The translations under genes were made by a program, and so were the position numbers. The notes beneath the pieces are model-generated. The model was not told where the DNA came from and searched no databases. It saw nothing but the letters and a program-made list of their open reading frames with translations. A DNA stretch of 64,000 bases from Combretum micranthum (lineage: Eukaryota > Streptophyta > Magnoliopsida > Myrtales > Combretaceae), in contig JAMXBD010000114.1 in assembly GCA_024138025.1 (NCBI GenBank), positions 1,488,001-1,552,000 of the forward strand, in the 5' to 3' direction. Below are positions 48,621-59,690 of this stretch, piece after piece (the first letter of the stretch is position 1; each line of letters begins with the position of its first letter).

Positions 48621-49560
48621 TTGAACCTAAGTATCCACCGTATCTTCCTCGATGGGTAAGGTGTATAGGTAAGGTATAAGTGAGTATTGAGGATAATAGG
48701 ATATAATATGAGCACATATTTTCTAGAACCTACTTTCATAAGGTAGGATATGAGTATGGGATATTTGTACCTTAAACCTATCTTAAAAACTGTTGTTTAA
48801 TACATGGAAGGCATGGGTTTCTAGCTTCCTTATACGTACCCTATTTAAATTTATAAATAATATTAATAAATGAAAATATATAATAGTACTCAATTTTTTA
48901 TATTGTTGTCACTTTCATTCAAGATATTCATTTGTAGATTTTATTATTTTAGAAGAAGTTATCATTTTTATTTTAGAAGAATTTCAGTTATAAGTGCTTG
49001 AATTTTTAAGTTACATAAGATTTTTGTTGATCTTCTAAGGTTAATTAATATAGAAGTGCTCTTAAAATATTAAATTTTAGAATTTGCTATATGTTTTACA
49101 GTTTTGTTTAATATCACCCAAAAATTTTAATAAGTATTTATCATGGGTTTCAACTTTCATACATAAATAAGTTTTGCATTTGCTAGAAAGAAATAATAAT
49201 ATTCTATATTTCACAGAACTTATTATATTAACAAACTATTTTTTAATTTCTTTTCACGTCTTGGTTATAGTAAATATGAAAATAAGGCCATTTTGCATAT
49301 TAGTTTAATCGTATATAATACTACAAACTTGAAATGTAAGAAAAAGAAAAAAAGAAAAATTTGTAATTTTCATGAAGAAATTTACATATTGCACAGGGCA
49401 CCCTATCATGTAGTATTACAGGATACATAGTATAGAGTGAGTATAGGATACTATTAGGTAGGTGTCGAGTATAAAATTTGGTATCATATACCTTATAAGA
49501 TAAGTACAGATAAGACTTCATACCTTATCTATCTCGTAATTGCTCACCTGTACTCTACAT
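48621..49560. repeat. GGTATA-rich repeat, ends unclear
   Basis: Wording such as 'GGTAAGGTGTATAGGTAAGGTATAAGTGAGTA' (48655-48690) recurs in altered or inverted form at about 49390-49555 ('GAGTATAGGATACTATTAGG', 'ACCTTATAAGATAAG', 'ACCTTATCTATCTCG'). This may be the two ends of one non-autonomous DNA element with an AT-rich middle. Boundaries and duplications were not resolved. Confidence 0.3.
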
Positions 49561-50240
49561 TAGCAAAATTTTAATTAGGTTATAGTAGCACAATGATATA
49601 ATTGCAAATAACCACTAGTAAGATAAAAAGATTAAAGGGAAATAAAAATATGAGTTAAGAAAAAAAAAAGAAAAAGAAAAAGAAAAACCATATGATCTAG
49701 CTAGAATCCACAAAATCTTTTTCTCACTGCTCTTTTGTTAGATCTTTATATAAACCAAAGATATTTATATTTTAAGTATATTTATTTCTTGCATTCAACT
49801 ATTTTATTTTATAAATTTTTGCATTAATTTTTATTATATGTTTATTTTATTTATTTGAAAATTTGATTCTCCTTTTTCTTTTTTCCTTGAACCAGTCGAT
49901 CTATTGGATCTACCCATGTAGTGGGTCAAGGCACGTCTTAGGTTATATACCAAGCAAATCGCAACACACAGATGGATGCATGGCATGTGTGAATTAGATG
50001 TTATGAACAAAGGACAAAGGAGAAGTCCCATTTATATGAAGGACTATTTAAGATAATTGGAGTTTCAAAGAGCCCTTTGCCCCTATCCAAATAGGATACA
50101 AAATAAATGCACTTAAAAAATTTACATAATAAATGATAGGATCCAACTCGGTTCATGTTGGTATTAGTATTACCTACCAAGAAAGTGATGAAAATTTTGT
50201 AATATTGAGCCAAAAACTTGCATGGTACATCCATGGTATC
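49561..50240. other. Intergenic, nothing recognised
   Basis: It includes A/G-rich runs near 49660-49690. No gene motif. Minus-strand frames that extend into the element at 50249 have no family resemblance. Confidence 0.4.
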
Positions 50241-50248
50241 ATGTGTAT

Positions 50249-50696
50249 TAGACATCACCATGGGGCGGTTCCGAACCGCGAACCATCCCGAACTGTCACC
50301 GGCGGTTTCTGACCCGAGAACCGTCCCGTCGGTGACGGTTCCGAACCATCCAAGGACCCGCTGGAACTGGTAGGTCCAAGTGGTTAGCGTGGCGAAACCG
50401 ACGGTTCCAACCGGGTCCGAAACCGCCAAATATTTGAGTTAAAAAAAAAAAACCTGTGTAGTTCTTGAAAGGAGAGTGGGGCGTGAGGCTTGGGATGGAT
50501 GGGGGGGGGGGAGGGTTGGCTGGGTATGGTTTTTGTTTTCTTTATTTTTTTCCAAAAAAGAAAAAAAAATCGATTCATGTGAACTGGAATTGAAACCTCT
50601 AGAACCGGTGGTTCCTTGGAACAGTGAACCGCTCCGGTTCTGGTGGTTTCGGTTTCGGTTCGGGTCCAAAACCGATTCGAACCGTGCCGATGTCTA
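50249..50696. mobile_element. hAT-type MITE, 448 bp, perfect 8-bp target duplication
   Basis: Terminal inverted repeat TAGACATC...GATGTCTA, flanked by ATGTGTAT at both 50241-50248 and 50697-50704, a perfect 8-bp duplication typical of hAT elements. Sub-terminal sequence is unusually GC-rich and made of degenerate GGTTCCGAACCG / CGGTTTCGGTTTCGG units in inverted arrangement. A G-run lies near 50500. Overlapping open frames on both strands (for example 50384-50722) are by-products of this repeat and encode no transposase. Its good ends imply a recent insertion. Confidence 0.85.
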
Positions 50697-50704
50697 ATGT
50701 GTAT

Positions 50705-51385
50705 TGCATGTAAATCAAACAACTATAAAGGTGGACCTCATATCAAGAATGACTTATGTAGAACAACTTACCATTGTGAATCCAAACTTGAGGATGATTT
50801 CAAGTGCTTCAAGATAATTAATTAAAACTGTTATCACCATCACATGATCATTGATTACCTATGACACATTCTAAGTACTATATCGGTGATACAACTACCA
50901 TATAGGTAAAGTCATGCAGATATCATTGATTTTGCACCATACTTATTTAGTAACTAGATGGGTGAAAAACCATAGAAATTAAGAAAATTTTGTGCAAATG
51001 GGTTTTAAAAAATACGTTTAGATGGTTTAATAAAATATGAAGATGGGATAAAATAGGTAAAAAAGTGTGAAAACTTATTCATTTAAGAACTCATTTTTCT
51101 CTCTCCAAATTTAGAGGTAAACATAAATTATGGAAATGATAAATGATCAAAATACTCTCCTAATTAAATAAAATTATTATCTTATTTCTCTTCTTTTCAT
51201 TACTAAACGAAGAAAAACCAAATGCTTCCATTAATTTATTTCTATTTTCACTTTTTATATTCAAACAACAATGAAAATTATATTTCTTTAATTTCATTTC
51301 CTTTCTTTTCCTTTTCGCAGCTTTTATTTCGTTCCTACTTTAGTCAAGATTTGTTAAACACAATGTTCACGGACAAGAGCAGCTG
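50705..51385. other. Intergenic with a possible MITE
   Basis: The part 50930-51375 resembles the MITE-like segment at 2440-2825 (AT-rich body, '(C/T)AAATAAAATTATTATCTTATTTC', and an end whose complement is ACATTGTGTTTAACAAATC). Ends are uncertain. A T-tract follows at 51404-51422. Confidence 0.3.
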
Positions 51386-51766
51386 ACACAAGCTCTCATG
51401 TAACCTTTTTTTTTTTTTTTTTAATAAATTTAATTGAGCGTTGGCTTAACTTGTTGCAAAAATCTTGTGTTTGTGGCCGGTTTATGAGTGCTAGGGTCTT
51501 GAAATTGAGGCAAAGCTAGGATTGAACAGAAGAAAAGAAAATATGTATGTATTACGCAGATTTAATATCGTCACACACATTGTTAAGAGTAAGCCTTCAT
51601 TAGACCATGTGCCCATGTACTAGGCTCGTGACCGTGAGAAGCCTAAAAAATTTTTGGATGTGACAAAGATAATAAATATATATTTTTATAATAAAACTAT
51701 TATTATATTTAGATTGTACTTATGCTATATTTTCTCTTTTTTTTTCACTTATAATTTATTGGGTTA
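51386..51766. other. Intergenic, nothing recognised
   Basis: T-tract and AT-rich DNA, no motif. A slightly less AT-rich part at 51430-51650 shows no coding family. Confidence 0.4.
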
Positions 51767-52070
51767 ATATCATAAACAATATTTGAATTTTGACAAAATA
51801 TGCAATTACATACCTGAACTTTAAAATCGATCAATTTAGTACCTGAACTTTAAAATTGATCAATTTGGTACTTGAAAAACTTTAAAATTAATCAATATAG
51901 TACTTTAAATAACTTTTCGTGCATGTTAATAGTACATTTGTCAAGTTCTTTCAAGTACTAAATTGATTAATTTTAAAGTTTTTCAAGTACCAAATTGATC
52001 AATTTTAAAGTTCACATATTAAATTAATCCGTTTCAAAGTTTATTGCATATTTTTTACCGAATTTTAAGT
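51767..52070. repeat. Long palindrome (family A hairpin) with internal repeat units
   Basis: The left arm contains three tandem variants of 'GTACCTGAACTTTAAAATTG' plus ATCAATTT. The right arm contains the inverse 'AAATTGATCAATTTTAAAGTT' variants. Arms are about 130 bp each with the loop near 51915-51935. The same units appear at 1-126 and, in weaker form, at 60665-60835. Confidence 0.75.
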
Positions 52071-52439
52071 ATTCTTATTTTTTTATAAATATTTTTGTAA
52101 TGTGCTTTTGCTGATGATAATATTCGCACAAGTTGTGTTAAATAATTTCAATTTCCATTTTACAAATTAATATTTAAATTTTAGATTTCTCTGGCTTTTA
52201 AACCAGTTAATATATATATATATATATATATATCTATCTAGTAGAAAGGTAAAAATTCTTTAAACCTTTTACAAATATTCCGAGTGTTTGTAATTATTTT
52301 CTAAAAGAATATTATAGTTTCTTTCTTAATGTATTGGAAAGTGGTAGTAATGAACGGTTGTTACCAAAATCTTTTATATACATTCGTATAATACAGACTC
52401 TTCCCTGCAAATCCATGCCAACTCCCAAATTTTCCGATT
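52071..52439. other. Intergenic with (TA)n microsatellite
   Basis: A (TA)n run lies at 52210-52232, followed by (TCTA)n-like bases. Nothing else. Confidence 0.5.
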
Positions 52440-52770
52440 TACATCACAGACATTGGAAGGGATCAATATTTTGAGATAAGTTTATGTAAGTTCTCAACAC
52501 TTTAGGTGGTTAAAAGAAAGTATTATCTTTAGAATAAGTTAATTTAATATATCAATATTTTGAGTTTTAAAAAGAGGTATTAAGTTAGGGTATTAATAAT
52601 TAACCATTAATAAAAAATTAAAGAGATTTAATTAGAAATTAATCTAAAAATCAATACCTCAAATCAACTTTATAAAACATTTATATCTCATTTGATACAT
52701 TTCATCAAAGGTTTATAGTTCTTTTAGCTACTTAAAACATTTATACTTTAAAATATTACTACCTTCTAGT
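52440..52770. repeat. AT-rich family B palindromic repeat
   Basis: 'ATCAATATTTTGAGATAAG', 'CACTTTAGGTGGTTAAAAG' on the left and 'AAAATCAATACCTCAAAT', 'TAGCTACTTAAAACATT' on the right are inverted units of the family nested at 21470. Ends are approximate. Confidence 0.45.
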
Positions 52771-53179
52771 GCCCATTTACATTGCCAATTCCTTCGCAAT
52801 TTCTTGAAGATTCTTCTAGAAAAGCACATCTTAAATTAGACGAGCTATTTAATGGCATTATATAAATCAATCAAGCCAACCAATATAATTCTTTCTTTTT
52901 CTTTTTCGATCTTTACTCTCAATCTCTTCTCTATTTTTTTTATTGGACATGGAAAATAAATTAAAAAACAAGAAAGGAAAAAACCAAACTTATTTGTAAC
53001 TTTCGTATATTAGTATTAAAAAGAAATAGAAATAACAAAATCAAAAATTTTTATCAATTACTATTTGTTACCACTATTGAGACAAAGAGAACTATAAGAT
53101 TGTTCATCCCAGTAAGAGATGGAGTATATATCACTCAGTTATAACGACTTGACAATAGAATAAAATATAAATTAGGTAA
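52771..53179. other. Intergenic, nothing recognised
   Basis: AT-rich DNA without supported features. Confidence 0.4.
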
Positions 53180-53590
53180 ATTTTTATTGAAGGTATCAAA
53201 ATATGAGATAAGTTGATTTAAAATATAAAATAACTAAAATGAGGGATTCGTGTTTTGTAAAATATTAAATAAGTTAAATAAATTATCAATATTTTACAAA
53301 ATACATTTAAATATCAATAATTGAATACTGGTTAATATTTCTCAATTGTTATTACATATGCCTCATTTTCTATTTAAATTGGTTGATTTTTATCTATAGT
53401 TATATCTAATCAACACTTTTATCTGATCTCTATATAATCCATTTAATTTGTTTATACGTAAAAGTACCTATTTTCAATTTGAATTTATCTTCTGATAGAT
53501 AATCTCTTTTAAAAAAATAGAAAAAGAAGATGTTAAAACAGCTAGAAACCAACTAATCAAACCACACCTTAATTTCAGCAAAAAAAAAAA
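53180..53590. repeat. Repeat relics: family B copy and a degraded MITE
   Basis: 53180-53340 carries 'GAAGGTATCAAAATATGAGAT' and inverse 'TATCAATATTTTACAAAATAC' units. 53340-53580 has a MITE-like interior ('TTTTATCTGATCTCTATATAATCC', 'TTCTGATAGATAATC') with a weak right end, AACTAATCAAACCACACC. Ends are unclear. Confidence 0.35.
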
Positions 53591-53648
53591 AAAAAACACT
53601 ACACATTAAAATTTAGCTTAGATTTTGGTATGCTCGTTATAATTTAGG

Positions 53649-53870
53649 GTTTATTAGGTGTTTGACACCTGGTAAATAGTAAACATTTTTTTAAAAATTT
53701 TTCTAATTAATTATCTGTTAAGAAATACATATACATGAAAAATATATAATAATTCTCATGAAAACATCAAATAAACCAAATATAAATAAAATATAACTAT
53801 AAATTATACACTTTCATATAAAAATTTAGTTATAAATATAAATAAAAAACAAAAAATCCAAACGAACCTT
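53649..53870 (-). mobile_element. Family 1 MITE copy flanked by TTA
   Basis: The element runs from GGTGTTTGACACC to AAATCCAAACGAACC. TTA lies on both sides, the canonical PIF/Harbinger target duplication. The interior shares 'TTATCTGTTAAGAAATACATATA' and 'TCATGAAAACATCAAATAAACC' with the complete copy at 37406-37635. Confidence 0.6.
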
Positions 53871-54090
53871 ATTTTTTAAAATCTCTTTTAGAGAATCCTC
53901 ACTTTGCTTAACAAAAGCAGACAGAGTTTGTGCGAATTTCGATACACCGACCCCAATCCTACTTAAAAATACTAAAACAAACTCCGCACAAGTACAACGT
54001 TACATAGGAAATAATGAAAGAAGACTTTAACCATATATGAAGTGAAATCATCCAAACACGCCGAAACTAGAAACTAATGAGAACAACTTT
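53871..54090. other. Upstream flank of the WD40 gene
   Basis: AT-rich sequence becoming more balanced toward the promoter. No specific element recognised. Confidence 0.35.
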
Positions 54091-54097
54091 TCACCTT

Positions 54098-54180
54098 TTA
54101 TAAGACTCTCTCTCTAACTTTCTCTCTCTAGTCCCTTCTACTGCTCCCTTGCCTCCCCCTTTCCTTCTCTCTTCTTTCTC
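54098..54180 (+). promoter_or_regulatory. Candidate core promoter of the WD40 gene
   Basis: A TATAAG box at 54099-54104 is followed by CTCTCTCT-rich pyrimidine patches (54106-54180), a common plant core-promoter and leader arrangement. The transcription start is probably near 54130. Inferred from composition and position only. Confidence 0.5.
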
Positions 54181-55000
54181 TCTGCACATCTCTGACGCTG
54201 AAACCAAAGAATTTTTGCCTTTTCCCCCTATATTTTATCTTAGTTTTCTGTATACCCCCACAAACATTTCTAATAATTATACTTTCCCCCCAACTGAAAA
54301 TACTATTTTTCTTTAAGATTCTTTAACTCCGAGACTGGGCACTTGTAGAAGAAAGACAAGGTTTTTCACAATCCCTATACTCTCCTTTTTATTGGGGTTG
54401 TTGGGTCTTCTTCTTCATTAATCCATGTATGCTTATCAGGTGAAAAGATTTAAAACAAACACTTATTTTATTTATTTATTTTATTGTTTATGCTTCTTCT
54501 TCTTCTTCTTTTTTTTTTTGGTAATTCCCATGCTGTTTGTACTAATTTGGTTAGTTAATTGTGTCTCGTGGACTTTGTCTATCCACTGCTTTTCTTAGTC
54601 AAAGTTGGACAACTTCAAAATTGTGTCTTTCCCATGTTGGAGGCTTCAAAATTCATTTTTGTGTATTCGGTTTTCCTTTTGTAGATCTGGGTTTCAGTTT
54701 AATATATTTTTGGTATTGGGTTCTTTATATTTTTCTTCAATATGTATAGATAGAGGAAGTGAAATATATATATTTATATATATATATATATATTATAGTT
54801 GTTACTTGTTAGTGTAGTTTGATTGGGAATTTATGATTAACGAACAAGAAGGGTAGTTTAAATTTCATTATTTGTTCTCTTTGTTGCTGTGTTATTTTAT
54901 AGGAATTCTGGAAGAGTGATGAATAAGTTTTATGTAAAGTTACATATTCTTTTTTTGTGATTTACTGATCAGGGTTTGATGGTTCGGATATAATAAAGCA
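54130..55000 (+). other. 5' UTR of the WD40 gene with a leader intron
   Basis: A pyrimidine-rich leader leads to a donor at GCTTATCAG|GTGAAA (about 54439-54440). A plausible acceptor is TTTACTGATCAG|GG near 54972, leaving a short second leader piece before ATG 55001. Open frames here (54561-54817) lie inside the presumed intron and include a (TA)n run, so they are not coding. Confidence 0.5.
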
Positions 55001-58000
55001 ATGGAGAGGTCCTGCCAAGAAGATGATGATCACTACTTCGATGCTCGCGAGGAGATCTCGTCTCTATCGGATGGGAATTCAGATGATTCTGATTGTTGTT
55101 GTAGCAGTTCTAGGGATGTAGATAGTTTTGGATTTGGATTGTGGAGTAGGCATCTGGAAACTGTTAGGGACAGGAGGGCCAGGTTTTTAAGATGGATGGG
55201 ATTGTCATTGGATTGGAATTCAATGAAGAGAGAGGATTTGGAGTTGGAGACCTACTCTCACAAGATGACTTCTCATGAGATAATGGAGGATGAAAGTGCG
55301 TTTGAGGGATTTCCAGCTGTCGAGCTTCGGCAATCTGTAGATTTTTATAAATCAAAACTATCAGACACACCTGTATATAAGCCCAACAGTAGTTGTGGAA
55401 GTAGAAGCAGGGGTTTTGGGGATGGAGACAAATTAGCGGCAGATGAAATGGTCGACAATAAGCAACCTGCTAAAGTAAATGAAGTCAATTTCTCTGAGTT
55501 GGTCAGAGTTGAAAGCCTACGGAGGAATTTAGAAGCACCCCCATCTATTTATCCATTGTTGCTTGAAAAAGTTGAAGGTGTGACGGACTTTGTTGAATCA
55601 AAACGTAAATCTAGGAATGGCTGGTTTAGGAGATTAGGTTTGCCAGCATGTGTAAGCCATAGACGTGAGGATGCTTTATTTAAGCCTGATTTTCTTGAAT
55701 TGCCTACGGGTAGTAGAATGCGAAGCTTTACGTTTATTCACTTAAAAAGAAGTACAAAGAATTATCTGCTCTTTATGGGGGACAGGATTTCCTTGCACAT
55801 AATGGTCCGATTTTGACGATGAAATTCAGTGTTGATGGGCAATATCTGGCAAGTGCTGGTGAAGATTGTGTTGTAAGAGTGTGGAAAGTGACCGAGGATG
55901 AGAGATCAGATACATATGGCATTCCAGATGACGATTCTTCCTTTGTATATGTCAGTCTGAATGAATCTTCAAAACAAACCACTCAAAACTCAGATAAAGA
56001 GTTTATGGATAAAATGAAGAGACTTGGAAGATCTTCCGACCCTTCCTATGTTATCTTACCTTGTAAGCTCTTCCGGATTTTGGAGAGCCCTTTGCATGAA
56101 TTTCGGGGACACACTGGTGACATCTTGGACATTTCATGGTCAAATAAAGGGGTTAGTATATTTATCCTACTTACCGTATCCCTTTGGTTATCTTTTGGTT
56201 TCATGGAGAAATATGAGATAAAAAGTCTTACACCTGGCTTGTGATTACTGCAGTTTGTGCTGTCCTCATCCATTGATAAAACTGTCCGCCTTTGGCAAGT
56301 AGGATGCAATGATTGCTTGGGTGTTTTTTATCACAATAATTATGGTGAGCCTGTCTTTGTGTAGAGTTTATCTGATACTTTTATATTTGTTGCCTTCAAT
56401 TGTGGGATATTCATACTTGCTTAGACTTTAACAAATCATAATGTCTTTGGTTCCAAGATTGTTGTCTTGGACTTGCAATAATTATGGTGAGCTGATGCAG
56501 AGCAACTATTTTTTTTCTACTATCCAGTTGAGTTTATGATAGTGAGTAGGCATAGGTAGGTACTACCACTGGGGCTTTCAGATTATTCTATATCATCCTT
56601 TTAATATTTTAGTTTTCCTTGCAGTTACCTCCATTAGTTTCAACCCGATGGATGACAATAGTTTCATCAGTGGATCTATTGATGGAAAAGTTCGTATCTG
56701 GAAAGTGGCCATCAATCGCCACCAAAATCGACACCGCCACCACCGACTTGTTGATTACATTGATATAAGGGAGATAGTCTCTGCTGTATGTTACCGTCCT
56801 GATGGAAAGGTCTGGCAAAATACCTTAACTCTTCACTTAAAGAATTCTCAAAAGAAAAACTGATGAGATATTTATATAGATGGTTGTAATGGTAGTAATA
56901 AGGCGACTTTGTCTTTGCAGGGAGCCATGGTGGGAACTATGAATGGAAACTGTCAGTTCTATAATATTGTAGGTATGTATTTCTCTTCAGTTTATACCAG
57001 ATTTTGGATTGATGTGGGTATCAGATACGTACTGTTAGTAAGTTGTACTATATGCTTATTGAAAATTTCCGTTTTTTTATGTAAAATATTCTTGAGTATT
57101 TCTACAATCACCTGTAACAGATAGTTAGGGTGGTCATTAAAACAATTTTGAGTTGATATATTGTCTTTTTTGCAGTTAGTTTTCCTAATAATTGTATGGG
57201 AGAAAAGGAAATCCTTGCAGATAATTTGTAGAAATGATGCTAGTTTTCCTTCTTAATAGGGTTGATCATGGTTCATCATCTGCTTTTGTGTCTGCATATA
57301 TCAGATTGCATTAGTTAAAGCAAGCTTTTGTTAATTTTTCTGGAGCTTTGAGCTTGTGAATCTGGATTGAATATTCTAAAAACTAGCATGTATTGGTGTA
57401 TAACAATAAACAGCATCATAATTGCTGTTGCACTTTTGATCTCTGTGAGAGATTGGCGATAAGTTGGATCCTTATGGTGGTTTCGGGTTATATGCTCCGT
57501 TGGCATGAGATATGAAAAGGGATGATTTATGTGACTATAAATGTCTTCCAGCAGAATAAAATATTGTCAGTATTGTTGGACAAAATATATAATGTCTCTG
57601 ACAAGACTCTTCAAGTTTAGATTCGTATCGTATCATGCATCTCTAAGGCAGCAAGACAACGAGGCTGGTTTTTGTCTTTAATGTGGCTGCTATAAAAGCT
57701 GAGAACACATTGATTCATTCCTGGAATCATTTTGCGGTGTTTCTTTCGCAACTTGACCATGTTGTGAATGTGATTGAATATATTATCTCTTTTGCCAATA
57801 ATGCATCACTGTGCTTGCTGCTTTCAGGGAATCATCTACAGTTGGATACTCAAATATCCATACATGGCAAAAAGAAGTCACCAGGCAAGAAAATTACAGG
57901 GTTTCAGGTACAATAAGCTAATGGGACAGTTTTCCTCTCCCTCCCTCCCCCTGCCTATTGCTTCATTCGATCTGAAGTATTATTGATGGTTTTAATGCCA

Positions 58001-58829
58001 GTATTCTCCTTGTGATCCGAGCAAAGTGATGGTCACATCAGCTGATTCTACAGTTCGTATCCTTAGTGGAGTTGATGTTATCTGCAAGCTTAAGGGTCTG
58101 TGCTGCTTTATTTAACTCCTTCTCCTCTTTGGCTGTGTTTAATTATGGTATTCCATTGGTGTGACATTTATTTGTTTTATTTGCTGATTTATGTCTTGAC
58201 AATAAAATGTTAAAATATGTCTAATTATCAGTTTTCTTTTTCCCTATTAATCCACTTCCAGGTGTTCGAGGTTCAGGAATCCATAGACTCGCTTCTTTCA
58301 GCTCAGATGGAAAACATATCATCTCAGCTGGTGAGGATTCTTATGTCTATGTCTGGAACTATGCTAATCAGGATAAGATCCCTTCAAAACCACATAAGAT
58401 CTGGTCGTTTGAGAGTTTTCACTCCAACGACGCTTCTGTGGCAATATCTTGGTGGGGCATGAGAACAAGGCGAGGCACAATTACACCATCTTCATGTGAT
58501 GGGCATTCCCAAATAAGTATGAATGAAGCAAATGATGTACTAGATTTTGACCAGAAAATCCCATCTTCTCCCGATTGTTTCTCTATAGGGCGTGGTTTTC
58601 TATTTGAGCTTTTGCCAAAGGGTTCAGCCACTTGGCCAGAAGAGAAGCTTTCTGATTCAAGCCCAATGGCTGTATCTCCTACAAAATTGAAATTTGATTA
58701 TAAAACATGGAAGAATGGTTTCCATAACACTGTGAGTTCCCCTCATATGTGGGGCAGCGTAATTGTTACTGCCGGTGGGATGGACGGATTAGAACATATC
58801 ACAATTATGGGTTACCTACGCGTACTTGA
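55001..58829 (+). CDS. WD40-repeat protein, WDR44-like, 7 coding exons, two one-base frame breaks
   Basis: Exons: 55001-56151, 56254-56344, 56625-56809, 56921-56972, 57828-57907, 58002-58095, 58262-58829, all with GT-AG introns. The N-terminal half (about residues 1-240) is acidic/serine-rich, with [12 protein letters not shown] and [11 protein letters not shown], typical of the plant WDR44-like family. WD repeats follow: [83 protein letters not shown] and [20 protein letters not shown]. Two single-base losses are implied, near 55723 (the reading changes to [14 protein letters not shown]) and near 58776 (before the [14 protein letters not shown] end). With both allowed for, the coding length is a multiple of three and the protein would be about 740 residues ending at TGA 58827-58829. 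No nonsense codon occurs otherwise. The family probably forms a beta-propeller scaffold, but its exact plant role is not established. Confidence 0.88.
56973..57827 (+). other. Intron 4 of the WD40 gene (855 bp)
   Basis: Donor GTATGT at 56973, acceptor GCTTTCAG before 57828, phase 1. It is the longest intron in the coding part. Open frames inside it show no family and no inserted element was recognised. Confidence 0.8.
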
Positions 58830-59690
58830 GCACCAGGTTCATTACTCTCTGGCTATACTTTTTATGGTCATCATTTTTGGTGGAGTTCTGCATCCCGTGT
58901 TGCAGGTCTATTTAGTACTAGGAATCTTTTCTCCAGAAGTGGCCTACGCGTTCCTGGAAGAGAAGGCCAGCAGTTTTATATGGTACATAATCTCATAGAA
59001 TGGTAATTGTATTATAAGTTAGTCATACCATGCCAATCGGCCACAGGGCTTTTTTCTTTTGTAATGTATGCGATAAAATGGGCATATTATACAATTCTTT
59101 TGTTATACAATTCTTTTATTCCTTCCAGATTGTCGTCCATGTGCCAATGGACCCTCTAAAGCATAGTTGAGATTGTTGCCTTTCATGATGATATTTAGGA
59201 CTGGGATTTTGATTAATGAAGGTGAATTGATCCAAGTGCGGGGTTAGGTAGTTGTTAGTTGGCAAAATTTGGCTGATTATATGAGGTCCAAATGCACGGG
59301 GGCAGCCAAATTCTGTAGAGTTTCCCTACTTGAACATCTGTGTGGTGTTAATGTCATTGTTTTGTGCTCAGGTGGGGTGGAAGAGTCCAAGTGTGGAGGT
59401 GTTCATAGCCTTTTGTCAAATAATTCTCTGTCCCCTTGGATCTTTCTTGTAAAATCTGTGACCAAATCTTATTGTTTGGAAGCTATGAAGAGAAAGGTTA
59501 TGATGCCATTGTGGGTTACTGTGTTGTCGACAAATTCAACATTAATGGTGTGCCCACATTTCTCCCATCATCCATTATTTTTAGTTGTAGGACTGGCAAT
59601 TGCATAGCTCTTGGTCCACGATTATGCATGGAGGGTAATGATCCATGTGGGGAATTAAAGCGTCCTTTAATAATACAATAAAGAGATACT
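58830..59690 (+). other. Probable 3' UTR / downstream transcribed region of the WD40 gene
   Basis: The region after the in-frame TGA stays relatively GC-balanced to about 59690, where AATAAA occurs (59678-59684) as a poly(A) signal candidate. A possible 3'-UTR intron runs from CACCAG|GTTCAT (58834) to TGTTGCAG|GT (58908). If the second frameshift is real, the reading continues to a stop at 58996-58998. Two overlapping frames, 59269-59607 and 59436-59681, have no recognised family. The second contains CKICDQI and CRTGNC cysteine pairs. Either could be a relic of another gene. Confidence 0.4.

Noticed and set aside
50384..50722. 112-codon minus-strand frame and overlapping plus-strand frames
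   Set aside because: They lie in the GC-rich inverted repeats of the hAT-type MITE. The translations mirror the GGTTCGG units and show no protein family.
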